A stretch of DNA of 13,578 nucleotides. Source: an uncultured Haloferula sp. (GTDB taxonomy: Bacteria; Verrucomicrobiota; Verrucomicrobiae; Verrucomicrobiales; Akkermansiaceae). The notes under the pieces were generated by a model. It had not been told where the DNA came from and ran no database searches. It saw only the letters and a program-made list of their open reading frames with translations. Below, one piece after another: positions 6,957 through 13,578 of the stretch (positions within the stretch are counted from its first letter, which is position 1; the number at the start of each line of letters is the position of its first letter). The DNA lies in the NCBI GenBank assembly GCA_946885645.1, contig CAMPGU010000090.1, forward strand, positions 1 through 13,578, written 5' to 3'. The translations under genes and the position numbers were made by a program.

Positions 6957-7808
6957 CTAGGGAAACAATCTCCCGAGCCGGGGCGCGCTGCGGCCAAGCG
7001 CGGTGTAAAATGTCTGCCGCAGGTCCCCGAGCAGTGCCCGGGCACGGATGCTATCGGCACAGAGCGCGCGGACCATATGGATGCCGGAGGGCAGGGGGCC
7101 GTGGCCGAGGTAAACGTGCTCACCTGAAAAAGCATCCAATGTTTCGCCCGGCCAAGCCTCCGCGGGGAGGCCGGCTACATACGCGGAGATATAGTGCGCC
7201 GCAGGAAAGCGGTCCCGCAGCGCGGTGAGACTATGATCCCCGGGATTGAGATCATAGCGTTCCCGGGCCACCAGTCTTCCGCCGACCTCCAGATCGAGCT
7301 CCCAGCGCAGCCGGGCATATTCAAAAACCTCGCCCCTTGCCACGCGCCCCGGAGAAATCCAGTCGAAGAAAAACAGTCCCGCCCCCGGTGCCAGTGCGAT
7401 TGTCGTCTTCTGGTGGTACCGTGCGCCTGCCTGTGGGATGAAAGGCTCCGGGATCCACTCCAGGAAAGCGTCCTCCTCCACCGTCAGGTGCTGCGAACAC
7501 ACCGCGGCCTCTTCCCCGCGTGCGCGGTGGACCCGCGAGGCCCCGGGCGTGCTAAGGACCACCCGGGACCCTCTGCCCGCTTCCACCCACAGGTCGAGGC
7601 GATCGCCGTCGAAGAAGCCCGCCGTGGGATTGACCAGTTGGACTACCAGTGTCCCGGATTCCAGGTGGGGCTTGCTCAGATGGATCGGCGCGCGGAAGGA
7701 CTGCCGGGACAAATAGCTTGTCCCGTCCGGCCGCGCGTCGCTGCGGAGATCGAGGTGACCCCGGATTGCCCGGCCCGTGACGCCGTCTGGATGTTTGGTC
7801 GGTTCCAC
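6957..7808 (-). CDS. ureD: Urease accessory protein UreD
   Basis: UreD (UreH) binds apo-urease first and, with UreF and UreG, delivers nickel to the active site in the cytoplasm. The 283-aa protein is the usual length and shows the family blocks NPTAGFFDGD (60-69), TPGASRVHR (87-95), the LEWIPEPFIPQAGARY region (116-131), and GRVARGE (154-160) followed by a GGRLVARERYDL-type strand. The GTG at 7808 is the only reasonable start. It lies 22 nt after the dapL stop on the same strand without a terminator, so read-through from dapL is likely; there is no Shine-Dalgarno sequence. Urease genes ureABC and the partners ureE, ureF and ureG, which normally sit beside ureD, are absent from the window. 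The next genes downstream, after a 248-nt gap, are a porin-like gene and urtA. Confidence 0.93.
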   Translation of the reverse strand: MEPTKHPDGVTGRAIRGHLDLRSDARPDGTSYLSRQSFRAPIHLSKPHLESGTLVVQLVNPTAGFFDGDRLDLWVEAGRGSRVVLSTPGASRVHRARGEEAAVCSQHLTVEEDAFLEWIPEPFIPQAGARYHQKTTIALAPGAGLFFFDWISPGRVARGEVFEYARLRWELDLEVGGRLVARERYDLNPGDHSLTALRDRFPAAHYISAYVAGLPAEAWPGETLDAFSGEHVYLGHGPLPSGIHMVRALCADSIRARALLGDLRQTFYTALGRSAPRLGRLFP

Positions 7809-7830
7809 GGGCAGAGCGTGAGGGAGGGGA

Positions 7831-9063
7831 TCAGGCCAGCAGCGCGGTCAAGCGCCTGCAGACTTCCTCCACGTTCGCGCGGGAGTTGAAAGCGGAAATG
7901 CGGAACCAGCCTTCACCCGCGGCACCGAAGCCGGCACCGGGCGTGATCACCACCTGGGCCTCTCCCAGCATCTTGTCGAACATGTCCCAGGAGCCGAGGC
8001 CGGCGGGGCAGCCTACCCACACGTAGGGGGCATTCTCACCGCCGAAGACGCGCAGCCCGGCATCCGTTGCCGCCTTTACCAGAAGCTTGGCATTGCCCAT
8101 GTAGTGTTCGATCAGAGCCTTCACCTCCGCTTTGCCCTGTTCGGAGAAAACCGCGGCGGCGCCTTTTTGCACCGGGTAGCTCGCACCGTTGAATTTCGTG
8201 CTGTGGCGGCGGCTCCAGAGCTGGTGCAGAGGCACGCGGCTGCCATCGTCGCTTTTGCCGGTGACCATCTTGGGGATGACCACGTAGGCGCACCGGACCC
8301 CGGTGAAGCCGCCGTTCTTCGAGAAGGAGCGGAATTCAACCGCCACGTCGCGGGCACCTTCGATCTCGAAAATGGAGCGCGGGATGGAGGGATCCTGGAT
8401 GAAGGCTTCGTACGCGGCATCGAAGAAAATGATCGTGTCGTTTTCCTTCGCATACTTCACCCAGGCTTCGAGCTGCGCGCGGGTCGCGACCGCCCCCGTC
8501 GGGTTGTTCGGGAAGCAAAGGTAGACGAGGTCCACCTTCTCTTTCGGGAGATCCGCCACGAAGCCGTTCTCCGCGGTGCAGGGCAGATAGACGAGACCGG
8601 CGTAGGCACCCTTCTCATCGGCATCCCCGGTATTCCCGGCCATCACATTGGTATCGACGTACACCGGATAGACGGGATCGGTGATGGCGATCACGTTGCC
8701 CTTGCCGAAGATGTCGAGGATGTTGCCCGTGTCGCACTTCGAGCCGTCGGAGATGAAGACTTCGTCCGCCGAGACGCCGAGCCCGTCATACTGATTGTCC
8801 ACGATCGCCTGGCGCAGGAACTCGTAGCCCTGTTCCGGGCCGTAGCCCTTGAAGGTCTCGCGGTTGCCCATTTCGTCGATCGCCTCGTGCATCGCGGCGC
8901 GCACCGCGGCAGGCAGCGGCTCGGTCACATCGCCGATGCCGCAGCGGATGATGCGCGCGGCCTTGTCGGGATTCGCGTCGGAAAAGGCCTTCACCCGGCG
9001 GGCGATTTCCGGGAAAAGGTAACCTGCTTTGAGCTTCAGGAAGTTCGAGTTGATCGTGGCCAT
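7831..9063 (-). CDS. dapL: LL-diaminopimelate aminotransferase DapL
   Basis: DapL converts tetrahydrodipicolinate directly to LL-diaminopimelate using glutamate. It bypasses the succinyl or acetyl branches of lysine and peptidoglycan precursor synthesis, and is a PLP fold-type I enzyme of the cytoplasm. The 410-aa length matches the family. Seen are [20 protein letters not shown] at the N-terminus, [13 protein letters not shown] (39-51), [12 protein letters not shown] (73-84), [11 protein letters not shown] (104-114), CFPNNPTG (183-190), [10 protein letters not shown] (213-222) with Asp215 and Tyr218, and the PLP lysine Lys249 in [11 protein letters not shown]. These distinguish it from ordinary aspartate aminotransferases. 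DapL is known from plants, Chlamydiae and Verrucomicrobia, among others. The ATG at 9063 lacks a Shine-Dalgarno sequence. A 12-bp palindrome lies 20 nt upstream. ureD follows closely, with no metabolic link beyond nitrogen. Confidence 0.96.
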   Translation of the reverse strand: MATINSNFLKLKAGYLFPEIARRVKAFSDANPDKAARIIRCGIGDVTEPLPAAVRAAMHEAIDEMGNRETFKGYGPEQGYEFLRQAIVDNQYDGLGVSADEVFISDGSKCDTGNILDIFGKGNVIAITDPVYPVYVDTNVMAGNTGDADEKGAYAGLVYLPCTAENGFVADLPKEKVDLVYLCFPNNPTGAVATRAQLEAWVKYAKENDTIIFFDAAYEAFIQDPSIPRSIFEIEGARDVAVEFRSFSKNGGFTGVRCAYVVIPKMVTGKSDDGSRVPLHQLWSRRHSTKFNGASYPVQKGAAAVFSEQGKAEVKALIEHYMGNAKLLVKAATDAGLRVFGGENAPYVWVGCPAGLGSWDMFDKMLGEAQVVITPGAGFGAAGEGWFRISAFNSRANVEEVCRRLTALLA

Positions 9064-9082
9064 GCGGCGGGAGGTTTAGACG

Positions 9083-9094
9083 CCGTCCGGACGG
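9083..9094. repeat. Perfect 12-bp palindrome upstream of dapL
   Basis: CCGTCCGGACGG reads the same on both strands and is centred about 25 nt before the dapL ATG (9063). It could be an operator or a fold in the dapL leader. It has no spacer and its neighbourhood is GC-rich, so chance is possible. Confidence 0.3.
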
Positions 9095-9151
9095 GTCGCA
9101 AGGCCTACGTGGCGAGAGCGATGCCCGCGGCCTTCTCGGCCTGCCAACCGA

Positions 9152-10063
9152 TTATTTCGCGATTCCCACCCTTGCCGTGACCCTCGCATGGTCGGAGCCG
9201 TGCCAGGAGTGACGGGTGCCGGACACCTTCCATGCCTTCCCCAACCAGATCTGGTCCAGCGTCCACAGCGGAAGTCCGTAAGCCCAGGTCTCGCGGAAAC
9301 CGCGGCGCGGACCATCGTTGGCTAATGTGAAGCCGGCACCGTGCCAGTCTCCGTACCATTGGGAACCCGGAGGAGTATTGAAGTCTCCGAGGATGATTGT
9401 CCGGGGGTCACTTTCCGCCGCGTCAAGGATGGTAGCCAACGCCCGCTCCCGGGAGATCCAAGGCTGCGAGCGCACGTCAGCCACGATCACCGCCAACTCG
9501 CCGTGGGACGGCAGCAGGACCCTGGCCCGGTGGCAGCGGAAACGGTCGTGAACTCCCAATGACTCGTGCGAAAGGATTCTCCCGCGGACGCCAAGCATCA
9601 CACTGGTATCCATACGCAACCATGTCATCCCCGGTGTCGCCTGGGCGAAGCTTTCCCGCTCGTCTTTGCCGAAGTCTCCTGCTTCCACCAAAACTTGTAG
9701 ATCGCTCGCAGGGAGCTGTGGCCACGCGCCCTTCAACCGGGATAGCTTCCGCCCCGCATTCCACACGGAAATCTGCAGCGTGCCTTCCGCGACCGGAGGT
9801 GGAGGGCTCCAACGGAACGAATGCCATCCTTCCACCAGCGAAAGCAGTACGCAGGTTGCCGCCATCAGGCGAAAACCCCGATGCCTCAGGACGACAACCG
9901 CTAGCAATCCCGAGAGCAGGCGCAATAGCCAAGGCGTCGCGTAATAGAGAATGGCTCCGGCAGTGGTTCCGTCCTTCCCCTTGAAGACAATTCCAAGCCA
10001 AGCGAACGCCAAGCCCGCCACCGCAGTGCCGTGGAGGAGCCGCTTCCACCGCTCCCGCTTCAT
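9152..10063 (-). CDS. Membrane-anchored endonuclease/exonuclease/phosphatase (EEP) family protein
   Basis: The 303-aa protein has two or three N-terminal membrane helices (about 12-26, 35-60 and 63-79). A catalytic domain of the EEP fold (DNase I/AP endonuclease/sphingomyelinase-like phosphodiesterases) follows and probably faces the periplasm. The metal-dependent active-site set is complete in order: Asn102 in VWNAG, Glu127 in LVEAG, Asp227 and Asn229 in ILGDFNTPP, Asp270 in LDQIWL, and Ser290-Asp291-His292 in GSDHA. Its substrate (nucleic acid, phosphoester or lipid head group) cannot be told from this. The ATG at 10063 overlaps the stop of the regulator gene by ATGA and has GGGGAA just before it, so translation is coupled. 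Longer upstream starts would overlap the regulator extensively and are rejected. It is the last gene of a three-gene cassette; no clear terminator follows. Confidence 0.85.
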   Translation of the reverse strand: MKRERWKRLLHGTAVAGLAFAWLGIVFKGKDGTTAGAILYYATPWLLRLLSGLLAVVVLRHRGFRLMAATCVLLSLVEGWHSFRWSPPPPVAEGTLQISVWNAGRKLSRLKGAWPQLPASDLQVLVEAGDFGKDERESFAQATPGMTWLRMDTSVMLGVRGRILSHESLGVHDRFRCHRARVLLPSHGELAVIVADVRSQPWISRERALATILDAAESDPRTIILGDFNTPPGSQWYGDWHGAGFTLANDGPRRGFRETWAYGLPLWTLDQIWLGKAWKVSGTRHSWHGSDHARVTARVGIAK

Positions 10064-10359
10064 TTCCCCAGATTCAGGATCTGCTCGAGGATGGCGAGGT
10101 AGTCCTCGAAGGCTTTCCTGCCGGGGCCAGTCAGCGTGTAGAGCGTCTGCGGCCGGCCGTCTCCCGTCAGCTTCTCGCCGGAGATATAGCCGGCTTGCTC
10201 CAGAGTGCGCAGGTGCGTGATGAGGTTCCCGTCGCTCATCTCCAGTTCGGCTTTCAGATCCTGGAAGGGCCATGGGTTCGCCCGGGAGGCGAGCAGCGTC
10301 ATGATGCCGAGCCGTCCCTTCTCGTGGATCGTTTTGTCCAGTTTTGAAAAATCGATCAT
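10060..10359 (-). CDS. Winged-helix transcriptional regulator (HTH_34-type, MarR/ArsR-like)
   Basis: A single-domain 99-aa DNA-binding protein. The sequence fits the winged-helix family PF13601 (HTH_34): IHEKGRLGIMTLL (11-23), PFQDLKAELEMSDGNLITHL (31-50) with the recognition helix near 42-58, EQAGYISGEKLTGDGRPQTLY forming the wing (54-74), and LTGPGRKAFEDYL (76-88). No ligand-binding domain is present, so any signal would have to come from a partner, most obviously the membrane protein encoded just upstream. The ATG at 10359 overlaps the preceding stop by ATGA and has GAGGGG 8 nt upstream. A perfect 15-bp inverted repeat before the first gene of the operon is the likely operator. Classification is by eye; the HTH itself is clear. 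Confidence 0.88.
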   Translation of the reverse strand: MIDFSKLDKTIHEKGRLGIMTLLASRANPWPFQDLKAELEMSDGNLITHLRTLEQAGYISGEKLTGDGRPQTLYTLTGPGRKAFEDYLAILEQILNLGK

Positions 10360-10997
10360 GCGCCCGGCCCCTCGCGGCGGGTGGTGGTGACGATAGCCGC
10401 CCCGTAAAGCAAGTGGAAGCCGCCGAAGGTGGCGGCCATCAGCCCGGAAGGACCGAGCCGGTTCAAGAACGGATTCATCGACTGGATGAAGGTGCAGGCT
10501 GCGAAGGCCCCGATGCCGGTGGCGAGGAAAGCGACACCCAGCCAGGTCATGGACTTCGGTGCGAACTCGCGGATCGCCAGGAGGGCGAGCCCGTAGTGGA
10601 GAATCCAAAAGGAGGCAGCGAAGAGCTCCGCCTTGGGATAAGCCGCGTCCCGCGATCCGTACTTCAGGTAAAGCAGCCCGAGGAAGCCCCCCGCGATCAG
10701 CGAGGGCAGCGCGCCCCGGAGCGCGACCTTGAGCCCGTGCGACCAAAAAGGACGCTCGTGGGCCTCCGAGAGCCGGTGGAGCTGCCATACCGCGAAAAGC
10801 ATTACGACGGCCAGGCCGCTCAGCCACACGCTTCCCCAAGCCCAGCCGGTTTTCCCGTCCGACATCCATCCCGCCGCGAGCGACATCGCGCCACCCAGGA
10901 GGGCGGCTTCGCCGGAGAGAGCGCGGAAGATCGTCGCGCGCTCCATCATCGTCCGGATCACCCGCAATTGTTCGGCGGCTTCCTGATGGGTCGTCAT
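10356..10997 (-). CDS. Six-TM membrane protein paired with the winged-helix regulator
   Basis: The 213-aa protein has a short cytoplasmic N-terminal helix (QEAAEQLRVIRTMMERATIF, residues 5-24) and then about six membrane segments (roughly 28-45, 53-72, 93-112, 124-143, 150-172, 183-203), ending in a short basic tail. From memory, proteins with this arrangement (an I-R-x-T/M-M-E-R-A-T-x-F stretch before the first helix) recur next to HTH_34-type regulators in other Gram-negatives, but their function is not known to me. The ATG at 10997 is supported by AGG 5 nt upstream; longer N-terminal extensions run through the putative operator and promoter. It is the first gene of the cassette and its stop overlaps the regulator start by four bases, so the two are translated together. 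It might sense a membrane signal or hold the regulator at the membrane; this is speculation. Confidence 0.8.
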   Translation of the reverse strand: MTTHQEAAEQLRVIRTMMERATIFRALSGEAALLGGAMSLAAGWMSDGKTGWAWGSVWLSGLAVVMLFAVWQLHRLSEAHERPFWSHGLKVALRGALPSLIAGGFLGLLYLKYGSRDAAYPKAELFAASFWILHYGLALLAIREFAPKSMTWLGVAFLATGIGAFAACTFIQSMNPFLNRLGPSGLMAATFGGFHLLYGAAIVTTTRREGPGA

Positions 10998-11005
10998 GCG
11001 ACCTG

Positions 11006-11020
11006 CTTTGCCATGCAAAG
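11006..11020. promoter_or_regulatory. Perfect 15-bp inverted repeat, candidate operator of the membrane protein/regulator/EEP operon
   Basis: On the plus strand the bases are CTTTGC-CAT-GCAAAG: two 6-base arms, exactly complementary, around a 3-base centre. The repeat begins 8 nt upstream of the membrane protein start codon and touches its AGG ribosome site, so a protein bound here would block initiation. The size and symmetry suit a dimeric winged-helix repressor, and the regulator is the second gene of the same operon; autoregulation is the simplest reading. A further small inverted repeat (TTTCC at 11027-11031, GGAAA at 11037-11041) lies just upstream. Confidence 0.55.
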
Positions 11021-11164
11021 TAGTCGTTTCCAAGCCGGAAATTGAGAAAACCAACAATGCGGCTGAGAACGGCCAGCAGGTAGAAGCGGGCCACGCGGGG
11101 AGGGCAGGGCGACGATGCAAGATCGACAAATCTCCAGATCTGCTATTGAAAGCTCTGGCTGTTC

Positions 11165-11827
11165 GTGAAGTACCTCTACCGGCATATCAGCCACCCGATT
11201 GGCGACGTCTTCACCGAAGTGTTGCGTTTTGGGGGCGTTCAAGGAGAGCACCCGAAGGCTGTTCTCCAAATTTGCTCCGGCCTGAACGGTCTAGTTTTTC
11301 AGCCGGAATCTACATTGGCATTGCCCCAACGTGTGATGGAAGAATTGATCGTCCACGAACCGGCTTTAAGAGGCAGTTTCGAAAAATTTCATGCTGTTCA
11401 AGGATACCTGGCCGATCCGGAAAACTATCCCGCAAAGTTGCTGAAGTACGTTACACGGGACGACATCGAGCGTGTGATCTGGAAGAAGATCCAGCGGGGG
11501 AATCGAATTGAAGAGTTCTATTTCGATTTCACTCCGCCCGTGTTGGCGTATCCCGATTTGATGGTGCGTGAAGACCGCCGCAAGACGGCCATTGTTTCGG
11601 ACTACTACTACCGAGGAATCAGGCACACGAGAACGAAACGGATAGAATGGTCTCCATCATGGACATTTTCGCAAAGCGCCTCGTGGAATAAGGGTTACTT
11701 CCTCCAGGACACGGTTGCCAAAGTACTCCTGCCTCATCTGGACAAGAACCTTTGGAGGATTGTTGAAATCGACGGAAATTCTGTCCTTCTGGAATCTAAC
11801 GAACTGTTGGAGGACGCGGATCGGTGA
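11165..11827 (+). CDS. Hypothetical protein, 220 aa, lower GC than its surroundings
   Basis: Not recognised. The product is probably cytoplasmic: no signal peptide, no membrane helix, many aromatic and charged residues. Notable stretches are EEFYFDFTPPVLAYPDL (about 115-131), SDYYYRGIRHTRTKRIEW (about 144-161) and a C-terminal LWRIVEIDGNSVLLESNEL. The frame is open for 663 nt in sequence of about 50 % GC, where other frames are interrupted, which supports real coding. The start is the GTG at 11165, because an in-frame TGA lies only six codons upstream (11147-11149); there is no clear ribosome site, so the N-terminus may be shortened by an upstream change. Base composition unlike its neighbours suggests acquisition by transfer. 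It is divergent from the cassette on its left and converges on argJ with a 12-nt gap. Confidence 0.7.
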   Translation: MKYLYRHISHPIGDVFTEVLRFGGVQGEHPKAVLQICSGLNGLVFQPESTLALPQRVMEELIVHEPALRGSFEKFHAVQGYLADPENYPAKLLKYVTRDDIERVIWKKIQRGNRIEEFYFDFTPPVLAYPDLMVREDRRKTAIVSDYYYRGIRHTRTKRIEWSPSWTFSQSASWNKGYFLQDTVAKVLLPHLDKNLWRIVEIDGNSVLLESNELLEDADR

Positions 11828-11839
11828 CGAGGAATCCTA

Positions 11840-13093
11840 TCAAACCAGCCCGTCCTTCCGCGCCTGCTTCCAGTAGGCGTATTCGGAGCGGTTGAAATCG
11901 ATGTACTCCGGCGAGAGATCGCTGGAATACATGGTGTAATCCGCGTCCCCCTGATTGAGGTGGATCTCGATCTTGAATTCCGGCTTCGCCGCGATCTCCC
12001 GCAACTCGTCCATCGCGGTGGGCGCTTGCAAGCCGCCGAGGCAGGCCGGCTTCCCGTCATAAAAGATATCCACCAGTTCCTCCCGGATGCGGGCGCGCGA
12101 ATAGCCTACCGCGTGAAGCACGCGCCCCCAGTTCGGGTCGCCGCCGTTCCAGGAAGACTTCACCAGCGCCGACTTGCACACGGCCTCCGCGACCAGCTTC
12201 GATTCCAGATAGGTGCGTGCGCCCTTCACCTGCACGGTCACGAATTTCGTCACCCGCTCGCCGTCCCTCACGACCGCCTGTGCCAGCTCGAGCATCACCC
12301 ATCGCAGCGCGTCGCGGAACTGCTTGCACAGGCCGCTGCCGCGCCGGATCGGCGGCATGCCGGACCGGCCGTTGGCGAGCACCAGCACCGTGTCGTTGGT
12401 GCTCATGTCGCCATCGATCGTGATCCGGTTGAAGCTATCCTCCACGCCCTCCAGCACCGACTTGCGCAGCGCCTCCCGCGGGACATTCGCGTCCGTGGTG
12501 ATGAAGCATAGCATGGTCGCCATATTCGGCGAGATCATGCCCGCGCCCTTCACGCAGCCGCCGATGCGGACGCGGTGGCCGCCGAGATCGAAGGAGATGG
12601 CGATTTCCTTATGGTGCGTGTCACTGGTGATGATCGCCTTCGCGACATCGGTGCCGCGGTCGCGGCCGAGGCCCTCCACCAGCTCGCTGAAGCGGGGCTC
12701 GATCCGCACCATCGGCATCGGCAGGCCGATCACCCCGGTGGAACAGACACCGATCTCCGCCCGGTTCAACCCGAGCGGCTTGGCGACGCCGTTGCACATC
12801 AGCTTCGCGTCGTGGATTCCCTGGACGCCGGTGCAGGCATTGGCATTGCCGCTATTTGCCACGATCGCGCGCAGGTCGCCTTTCCGTAGATGTGCCTGGG
12901 ACAGCTTTACCGGTGCGGCTTTCACCCGGTTCACCGTGAAGGTGCCGGCGGAGGTGCAGGGGCTCTCCGAGTAGATGAGGGCGAGATCGAGGCGCTGGAC
13001 GGCGGGATTCTTGATACCGCAGGAAACCGCGGAGCATTGAAAGCCGCGCGGCGCGCCTACGCCGCCTTTGATCCGGGTGACGGGGAAATCCAT
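11840..13093 (-). CDS. argJ: Glutamate N-acetyltransferase / amino-acid acetyltransferase ArgJ
   Basis: ArgJ moves the acetyl group from N-acetylornithine to glutamate (and, in bifunctional forms, from acetyl-CoA), recycling acetyl in arginine biosynthesis. It is an N-terminal-nucleophile enzyme that cuts itself into two chains. The 417-aa length fits. The cleavage motif KGAGMISPNMATMLCFIT (182-199) contains the Ala192-Thr193 bond, and Thr193 becomes the nucleophile. Other hallmarks are IVANSGNANACTG (77-89), GVCSTGVIG (115-123), ITIDGDMSTNDT and the WNGGDPNWGR block. The usual C-terminal SSDLS.EY.DFN..Y sequence is present. The ATG at 13093 gives the expected N-terminus (VTRIKGGVGAPRGFQ); no Shine-Dalgarno sequence is seen. 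It lies 41 nt after argC on the same strand, the common argCJ order. Whether it is mono- or bifunctional cannot be read from sequence alone. Confidence 0.96.
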   Translation of the reverse strand: MDFPVTRIKGGVGAPRGFQCSAVSCGIKNPAVQRLDLALIYSESPCTSAGTFTVNRVKAAPVKLSQAHLRKGDLRAIVANSGNANACTGVQGIHDAKLMCNGVAKPLGLNRAEIGVCSTGVIGLPMPMVRIEPRFSELVEGLGRDRGTDVAKAIITSDTHHKEIAISFDLGGHRVRIGGCVKGAGMISPNMATMLCFITTDANVPREALRKSVLEGVEDSFNRITIDGDMSTNDTVLVLANGRSGMPPIRRGSGLCKQFRDALRWVMLELAQAVVRDGERVTKFVTVQVKGARTYLESKLVAEAVCKSALVKSSWNGGDPNWGRVLHAVGYSRARIREELVDIFYDGKPACLGGLQAPTAMDELREIAAKPEFKIEIHLNQGDADYTMYSSDLSPEYIDFNRSEYAYWKQARKDGLV

Positions 13094-13134
13094 GGCTGGG
13101 TCTGCAAGGGTGGGAGGGCGAAATTGAACGATTC

Positions 13135-13578
13135 TCAGGCCGTTTGCAACCCGGCTGTCTCGGGAAGGCCGAAGATGAGGTTGAATGACTGTACCGCCTG
13201 TGCCCCCGCCCCTTTTCCAAGGTTATCTTCGGCGCTGGTTAGAATAACCCGCCCCGTGCGCGGATCATGGGTCCAGCCGATGTCGATGAAGTTCGTGCGC
13301 GTGACGTTCTTGGTATCCGCGCATCCGCCCGGGCCCAGCAGTCGGACGAAGGGGGCATCGCCGTAAGCCGCTTCCAGAGCTTCGCCGATCGCGGCGGGAT
13401 CGATCCCGGCCCGCAATTTGGCCGTCGTGGAGGTCGCGATGCCGGCGTTCACGGGCACCAGGTGCGGGATGAAAGTGATGAGCACGGCTTCTCCCGCCGC
13501 GAGCGACAACTCCTGCTCGATCTCCGAAAGATGACGGTGCTTCGGAATCCCATACGCGCGGAGGCTCTCGTTGCACTC
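13135..13578 (-). CDS. argC: N-acetyl-gamma-glutamyl-phosphate reductase ArgC, C-terminal part (runs off window)
   Basis: ArgC reduces N-acetylglutamyl phosphate to the semialdehyde with NADPH, the third step of arginine synthesis. The last 147 codons are visible, entering from the right edge of the window. The fragment starts CNESLRAYGIPKHRHLSEIE, which holds the conserved PKHRHxxEIEQ stretch with the active-site histidine. It continues with FIPHLVPVNAGIATS, YGDAPFVRLL, TNFIDIGW and the C-terminal EDNLGKGAGAQAVQSFNL, all family hallmarks. The catalytic cysteine and the NADP-binding domain lie outside. argJ follows after 41 nt, and the two are probably one operon. Confidence 0.95.
   Translation of the reverse strand, partial: ECNESLRAYGIPKHRHLSEIEQELSLAAGEAVLITFIPHLVPVNAGIATSTTAKLRAGIDPAAIGEALEAAYGDAPFVRLLGPGGCADTKNVTRTNFIDIGWTHDPRTGRVILTSAEDNLGKGAGAQAVQSFNLIFGLPETAGLQTA

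Noticed and set aside
7831..9063. Generic aspartate aminotransferase as the identity of this gene
   Set aside because: The N-terminal [21 protein letters not shown] and [11 protein letters not shown] blocks are specific to LL-diaminopimelate aminotransferase.
10998..11269. Minus-strand open frames extending upstream of the membrane protein gene
   Set aside because: They pass through the inverted repeat and the region that must hold the promoter, differ between frames and show no family features; ATG 10997 has a ribosome site.

Overview
The window is about 13.6 kb of gene-dense, GC-rich bacterial chromosome. It is mostly housekeeping metabolism, with one urea-related cluster and one small cassette that looks regulatory. 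No rRNA, tRNA, CRISPR array, insertion sequence or phage gene was seen. The best guess for the host is a member of the Verrucomicrobiota (Verrucomicrobiaceae/Luteolibacter-like). The grounds are the high GC, a DapL-type lysine pathway gene, several clear start codons without a Shine-Dalgarno sequence, and small secreted and outer-membrane proteins typical of a Gram-negative. This placement is inference from gene content; no search was run.

Layout, left to right. (1) Positions 1-1436, minus strand: rsgA (30S-subunit maturation GTPase) followed by the first 78 codons of trmD (tRNA m1G37 methyltransferase), both serving translation. (2) 1543-3736, plus strand: an AT3-family membrane acyltransferase, then a textbook L-threonine 3-dehydrogenase. 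(3) 3767-4267, minus strand: a small secreted protein of unknown function. (4) 4394-9063, minus strand: dapL, ureD, an outer-membrane barrel protein and urtA in that transcriptional order. urtA is closed by a strong intrinsic terminator. A second, weaker terminator-like hairpin separates the barrel gene from urtA, and a sigma-54-like promoter sits in front of the barrel gene. The urease structural genes and the other urea transporter subunits (urtBCDE) are not here. (5) 9152-10997, minus strand: a compact three-gene cassette (six-TM membrane protein, HTH_34-type winged-helix regulator, membrane-anchored EEP-fold hydrolase). Each gene overlaps the next by ATGA, and a perfect 15-bp inverted repeat lies just upstream of the first start. 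(6) 11165-11827, plus strand: an unrecognised 220-aa protein of visibly lower GC. (7) 11840-13578, minus strand: argJ and the C-terminal part of argC (arginine biosynthesis, acetyl-cycle form).

How the genes could work together: the porin-like protein and UrtA look like the outer-membrane and periplasmic parts of a urea uptake route, and UreD is needed to load nickel into the urease that would use that urea. All other parts must lie elsewhere in the genome. The membrane protein/regulator/EEP cassette appears autoregulated and self-contained. Its signal and its substrate cannot be read from the sequence. No intergenic stretch exceeds 300 bases; the longest (6709-6956) is described as its own feature.
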